Source: Branchipolynoe longqiensis (taxonomy: Eukaryota > Annelida > Polychaeta > Phyllodocida > Polynoidae). From it: a stretch of DNA of 64,000 nt. Within the stretch, counting starts at the first letter, position 1; each line of letters starts with the position of its first letter. The notes under the pieces are model-generated. The model was given only the letters and a program-made list of their open reading frames with translations. It made no database searches and was not told where the DNA came from. The translations under genes were made by a program, and so were the position numbers. Location of the stretch: positions 187,501 through 251,500 of the forward strand of contig JASIRB010000758.1 in the NCBI GenBank assembly GCA_030323885.1, given 5' to 3'. Below are positions 46,101-52,100 of the stretch, piece after piece.

Positions 46101-49100
46101 CAGGGAGTTTAACGCCCCTGCCCTGCAGAGTTGTAAACCACTGCCTTGTGGTACAGGTTCTTGACAGAACCGAAGGCTAAGGGAGCAAACCCTAAACAGA
46201 AAACCATGTCACTGTGGCAGCATTAAGGGCGGTTGATGTATGGAACTCCCAACATCTCGCGACCAGCCACTGCAGGGACAAATAGTTTTGCGCCTGTCTT
46301 GACATGTTCTTGCCGGTGTGAAACCTCTATTTGCTCCCCGAGAGAGTGCCGCTGGTAACTTGCAAAAGCCAGCAGCACTTCAACACTTTTGCAGGCAGCT
46401 TTCATGAAATGTACAACCGCACAAAGGAGAGCGGCAGTCAAGTAATGAAAGCAGTCTTTGTCGCATCGCGACCGACTGCATGATGATGATGATGATGATG
46501 TGTTATTATATTAGTAATTGTATCATACAAAGTTTTTGTTCTCACCTATTCCTGGTAGTTGGTGAGCAGGCGCTTTGCAATGCCGGTAGGCTTTTCTAGT
46601 CGTTTGTTGTAATGTTTTGCAAACGACTTAGCCGTCTTCCAGCCTGTGTGCGCTAGTATTCTTTTTACAGAAATGCCGAGCAAACGTGCCTTGGACACCA
46701 TGGCACCTCTGGTTGAGTGGGAAGAGTATTTGCCCGTATCGACTCCAGCCAATTTTAACACCGTGATTGTCCATCTGGCAAGGGTGTCTCTTGAAATTGC
46801 GTTATGTGGCTTTATGAAGCTCACTAACAGTTGTTGTGATGTATGTAATTCCTTAGTCTTGGATATATAAGCCCGTATGGCTGACACAACATATAATTTT
46901 CGATCGTCTGGGAAATAATCTAAGTGAACCATAGCTAAAGGATCACCTAATCTGTTCGATTTTAGCAACTGTGCTAAATCAAACGTAGCTTGTTTCTTGT
47001 CTATTTCTAATCCATTTAAGGATAAAGCAACAATCGTTTATCCTCTGTGTCCCGTTACTAAGAGTAACAAGACAGCGACCTTAAAACCTAATTGTTTTAT
47101 ATCTAACAAAGAGTTGTGAGGCCAAGCCTTAAACAACTTAAATACTATAGAAACATCCCAAAAGCGACTATACTTTGGTTTTGGAGGATTCCTTTAATAA
47201 ATTGACCGAAGTAGGTAATGTAGGACATAATGTTTACCAACTGTATCTCCGTCAATTCTGGGTAAGATAATTGATAACGCCCATCTGGCCGCATTGACCG
47301 CCCAAACCCTAGTCCTTCATCCTCTAGAGAACGAAGAAAACGGGCTACTTGTGCAATGGTTGGATTGGTTGGCTTGACTTTCATTAGCAAACAATGTACA
47401 CCCCATTTCTTTAAATATGTTGTGTACATTTTGACAGTTCCTGGCCTCCATGCATCGGCTACTATTCTGTCTTCAGTAATTTTATCCAATCCAAATTGCT
47501 GTAGTTGTTTCCTTAGAAAAGGAATGCCAATAGGGGTGTCGCTGACACGTCGCCTTGAACCACTAGCGGGCCGTGGTGCGTTAGGTTCCCGGCTTTTCTG
47601 GGGAATTGTATATGTTCTTTTGCCAGTTGTGAAACTGCTGGCAGCCAAGGTTGCGTGTCCCAATCGGGCACAATCAGTATGGCGTGTGTCCCCTCCATGC
47701 TGATTTTTCTCACCACTCGGCTGATAATGCTAAACGGTGGGAAAATATAGAAATAATTATTTGCCCAGGTAATAGCAAATGCATCAACTTTCCAAGCATC
47801 CAGTTCGGGATGCCAAGAAACATAGCAGGGCAACTTGTTATTGTTTCCTGATGCAAACAAGTCAACTTTAGGTGTACCCCATTTTGCACAAATGACGTTA
47901 AACAAAGGTGTAGAGAGGGACCATTCTAAATGGTCATGGAATTTTCTACTCTTATGGTCTGCAAGTGTATTTTGTGACCCTGGGATATGCGCTACAGTCA
48001 GCCAGACTTGTTGAGCCTGCGCCCAGTTCCAAATCAGTTTAGATAACTGATTGCAAGGCTTTGATTTGGTTACACCCATGTTACTGATATATGCCATAGC
48101 AGTAGTGCTATCAGTTAGTATTCTAACTTGTGATTTAGTTATCTTTACTAAGCTACGTAGCCCCAGATAAATAGCACACAATTCTAGCTCATTAATGTGG
48201 TCTGACTTTTCATCATCTAGCCATCTACCTCCTGTTGCCACCCCATCTCGATGGGCTCCCCAACCTTCTAGCGAAGCGTCAGTGGTAATTACTGTATTTG
48301 GTTCCGCCATGCCGATTGGATTGGGTGAATTTTCTATATGTTGCATCCACCATCCAATATCCTGTAACCCTTCTTCAGAAATAAACATCTTTCGTTCAAA
48401 GTTGCCTTTAGTCTGTGTTAACGCTAAATTTTTATCTATTTCTAGAGATTTAATATGGGCTTTCCCGTATAGAATAGCGGGTGCATAAGATATCATTATT
48501 CCGATAAGGACTGCGACCTGTCTAATCTTAGGTTTCGGTAACTTAAGAAGCTGGGTCGCTGTGGTCATAAACTTAGTTAGTTTCTGTTCTGTTATCGACA
48601 CTGTGAGGGACCGGGCATCAAGCATAAACCCGAAACATTTTAATTGTTTTGTTGGTTTAAGCACTGACTTATGTGGATGTACATAAAAACCTAATTTAGT
48701 GAGTAATGCACATAAATCCAAAACTGCGTTTACACAACCAATTTGTGTTGACGCCATTATAAAGGAATCATCTATGTAAGGAAACATTATGTGACCATTC
48801 TGCGCCATAACTGAGAAAACAGGCTTTAGCAATTTAGTGAACAAACGAGGGGCACAAGCTAAGCCATTCGGCATGCAGGTAAACTCATAGAGTTGGTCAT
48901 CCCAAAGAAAGCGGAGAAATTTCCGGTGTTGTTCCGCTATGGGAACCGTGTAATATGCATCTTGTAAGTCAACACTAGCCATCCACGCATCTGGTGTAAT
49001 CAGATCTTGTGCCGTATCTGGCGAGAACATTTTAAAATGTCGATATTCGATCATTTTATTCAGGGTTGTTACAACCCCAGTTTCTTTCCAAATCTTCTAC

Positions 49101-49112
49101 CCCCCCCCCCAC

Positions 49113-49172
<60 letters not shown>

Positions 49173-52100
49173 ATCCCCCCCGTCCCCCCCCCCCCTCCCC
49201 CCCCCCCCGACCGCCCGCCCCCCCCCCCCCCCCCCCCCCCCCCCCCCTTTTGGGTCTCGAGAAGATGTTTGAAATAAACTCTCCTGGGCAGTGTGTCACT
49301 TTTTGTATAATTCCTTTGTAAAAGAATTTGTGTACCTGTTCAGTTAGTGCCTCTCGTTCAAGTGGTTCAATTTTATAGGGAAAAGGAACTCTCCCTTGTA
49401 CCGGAATTTGTATGAAGGGAATTTGAACACCTTTAACTATATTTAAAATATCTTGGTCACTGGTAATTTTGTTCCATTGAGCAAAATGGTTTTTAATATT
49501 GCCAGCCACAAAATTGCTTACAGTTTGTGTGGTTTTAGAGGCCGCGGGGACTTGTAAAGTCTGTGTTTGGGCCTCTACTTGGACCCACCCCTGGGGAAGG
49601 GTCTCGGGGAGTTGAAGCCTCGGCCCATCGGGTGTGCGGTGTTGTCGGGCCAGGTTGGGCGGGCGCCCCGGCCCCGGAAAGACTGACTGAAGTTTGAGCC
49701 CAGTCTGCTTCCTCTGCCGAGCCGTCGTGGGCGAAAATCCCCTCATGATCTGTTGAAGCGTGGGGCTTGTGGCTTCTTCCTCCCGTCCATATTTTTGCCA
49801 CTCTTGGCTGTGGTTTCTACCTCTTTATAGAGGTATTGTAGCTGACCCCCGAACATTTTCGTTTTATCTAATGGTTTCCCTTTGATCGGTTCTGGGGCCA
49901 GAAAGAGCGTATACTCTTTCCCATCATTATCTGTGACCTTCTTTGAGCGGGCCACCTCTTTGCTGGCGTCTGTACAAACCGACTTGAAGACATTCTCATA
50001 TCTTCTGTACGACAGGTAATTACCTGCCGCCCTTAGCATCGCGATGCCTTTGTCCATGGATTTGGCCAAGGACGAGAACTTGTTTTCTCTTTGCATCCTA
50101 TTTGCCACCAGAGTGATGGCCGTCAGGGTACCCAGCACCGCCTTATGCACTATGTGCAACACGCTTTCGAATTTCTTACGGTCTTCCGTCATATTGACAT
50201 CTCTGTCCATCTCTTTTATGATGGAGTTGGGACACCTTTAATGCCCGTCAGTTCATCTCCTAGCTTGGAGATGATTTCCACATGTTTGAAGGTACGGAAA
50301 TGACCATTAATGGTCTCGCGCATAAGCGTGGTGGTCTTCACCCGCTTAGCTTTCGGCTTCTCCACCTTTTTAGACACTTTGCCACCAATGGCAGCATAGA
50401 CACCTTCGTATTGTGTGTCTGAGTCTGATTCCGTCGAAGTGGAATCCGGGGAGGAATCGGAAGAAGAATCTTTCTTCTTCTTCTTCTTCTTCTTGGACTT
50501 GGGCTTTCGCTTTTTGCGCAGCCCCGTCTTGTTCCTTTCTTTGGTGAAATCGTCACCCGAAGAACTGACCTGTTTCTTCTTCTTCCTCCGTTTAGGAGGA
50601 GGAGGAGGAGGAGGAGCCCTAGGCTCAATCGCTGAGTCTGTTTCTGAGAAATCTTCCCAGTCCGACTCATCGTGGAAACCGAGCATTTGCCGTTTCCGAG
50701 ACGGCAGTGGTTGGAGAGACAGAATGTGACTCTCCATAGCCGCCCACCGAGACTCCCAATCTGGAGCTGTCGGGCCCGCAGGCATTGTCTCTTCTTCCGC
50801 ATCGGAGAGGATACGTTAGAGAACGTGTTTATACCGTTCTAACACAGGCGTAATAAGCTAAGTTTTTGGCGTAGATTTTGGGTCAAGCCCAAATCTCACG
50901 CGGGGTCGGGACCAGTGTATTGGCTCGCCCATCCCTCTGTTCTGCACACTTCTCCCTCCTGCAACTATTGCGCCAGCAGGTTGGAGAAAATGCTACGAAA
51001 CTCGGAGAAACGCCTGAAAAGATTTGTGGGGAGTCTATAAAAGAAACCCAGGAGCATCTCCAACAACACTCTCTATTAGAGTCCGAGAGAATTTCCACAG
51101 GAGATGAGGCAGAGCCCACATCTCTACCCATGTCACACAGGTGTTGATAGAACCGCTAAGTATCGGTTTCGTTCCTTCGATCAAGGAATCTAAAGCGTTC
51201 TATCCTTGGTTTTTTATAACCGAATAAACTAGTCCAAAAAGGACCAACGAAAGTTCTGAACTTTCCACATTGATGCTATAATGCATCATAAGTAAGCTAA
51301 CCACAGTTATTAATATACTTACTGCGTATTAGCTTGTGTGTAGACTAAATTTGCGGGAGCAACTCAACGAAACGTAATCCAATCGTGAGTTGTTTATGCT
51401 AATTGCTGGACCCGGATGTGCTTCCTTCTCCCTAGCCTGAGGCTAGCCTGAGGTTGTATACCGAGGTAAAATATATATATATGCCCTTCTCCTCTACTTG
51501 CACCCATACAGGTGCATAGAGGGAACATTTCACCAAACATAAACTGTCTCTTATATAGGAACATCTCGTCATAATCTCGGGCACTATGTATTAACATATA
51601 TTTCACCTAACCTAATATGTCACACAGTGAGTGGGGCACCCATTGCTTTTCTATTACCTAACCTTGGTCCCCACTCCATCGCCCGAGGATAATAATGCTC
51701 TCTGCCAATACATAATTCCGAACCGAAAATCCGTATATTTTTACATAGTGAAGAGAGACTTGGAATATTTGTATTGCTTGGCAGAAGCTTGTCTCAAATG
51801 ACGTCATTTGCTGTTATGCATCTTCAATCAGGCAGTCAGCTCAGATGCAGAATCTAGACTCCAAATTTAGCACGTTGGTGTTATTGCGATGGGGACGACA
51901 GTGGTGGTTTTGCATATTATGCCGACAATTTTGACGTGTCAAATTTATTTTCACGTTGTCTCTAAATGACCTTTTATTCAATTCCAGATGTCTGCTGAGC
52001 CGGTCAAGCCCTGGGCCTGGAGTTGAGTTGGGCATGATTGTATTACGGTTGCCATGGAAACCAACATTTTTCTGTGATCTAATTTTTTTATATCAGTTTT

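Larger units (their letters stand above)
45668..51471 (-). mobile_element. DIRS-type retrotransposon, copy 2, inactive
   Basis: Same layout as copy 1: left end TAGTATAGTTATACGAGTCT with its inverted partner at 45897-45985, recombinase, RT and Gag regions, right end GAGGTTGTATACCGAGGTAA. The terminal sequences differ (GGACCCGGATGTGCTTCCTT instead of GGTACCGGACGTGCTTACCT), so it belongs to a sister subfamily. Damage: LINE insertion near the left end, in-frame stops and a frameshift in the recombinase, a poly-C block in the RT, a 2-nt loss in Gag, and loss of the Gag start region. Confidence 0.92.

Noticed and set aside
49007..49746. Proline-rich plus-strand and glycine-rich minus-strand frames across the poly-C block
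   Set aside because: The frames run through a homopolymer of doubtful quality inside a dead retrotransposon.
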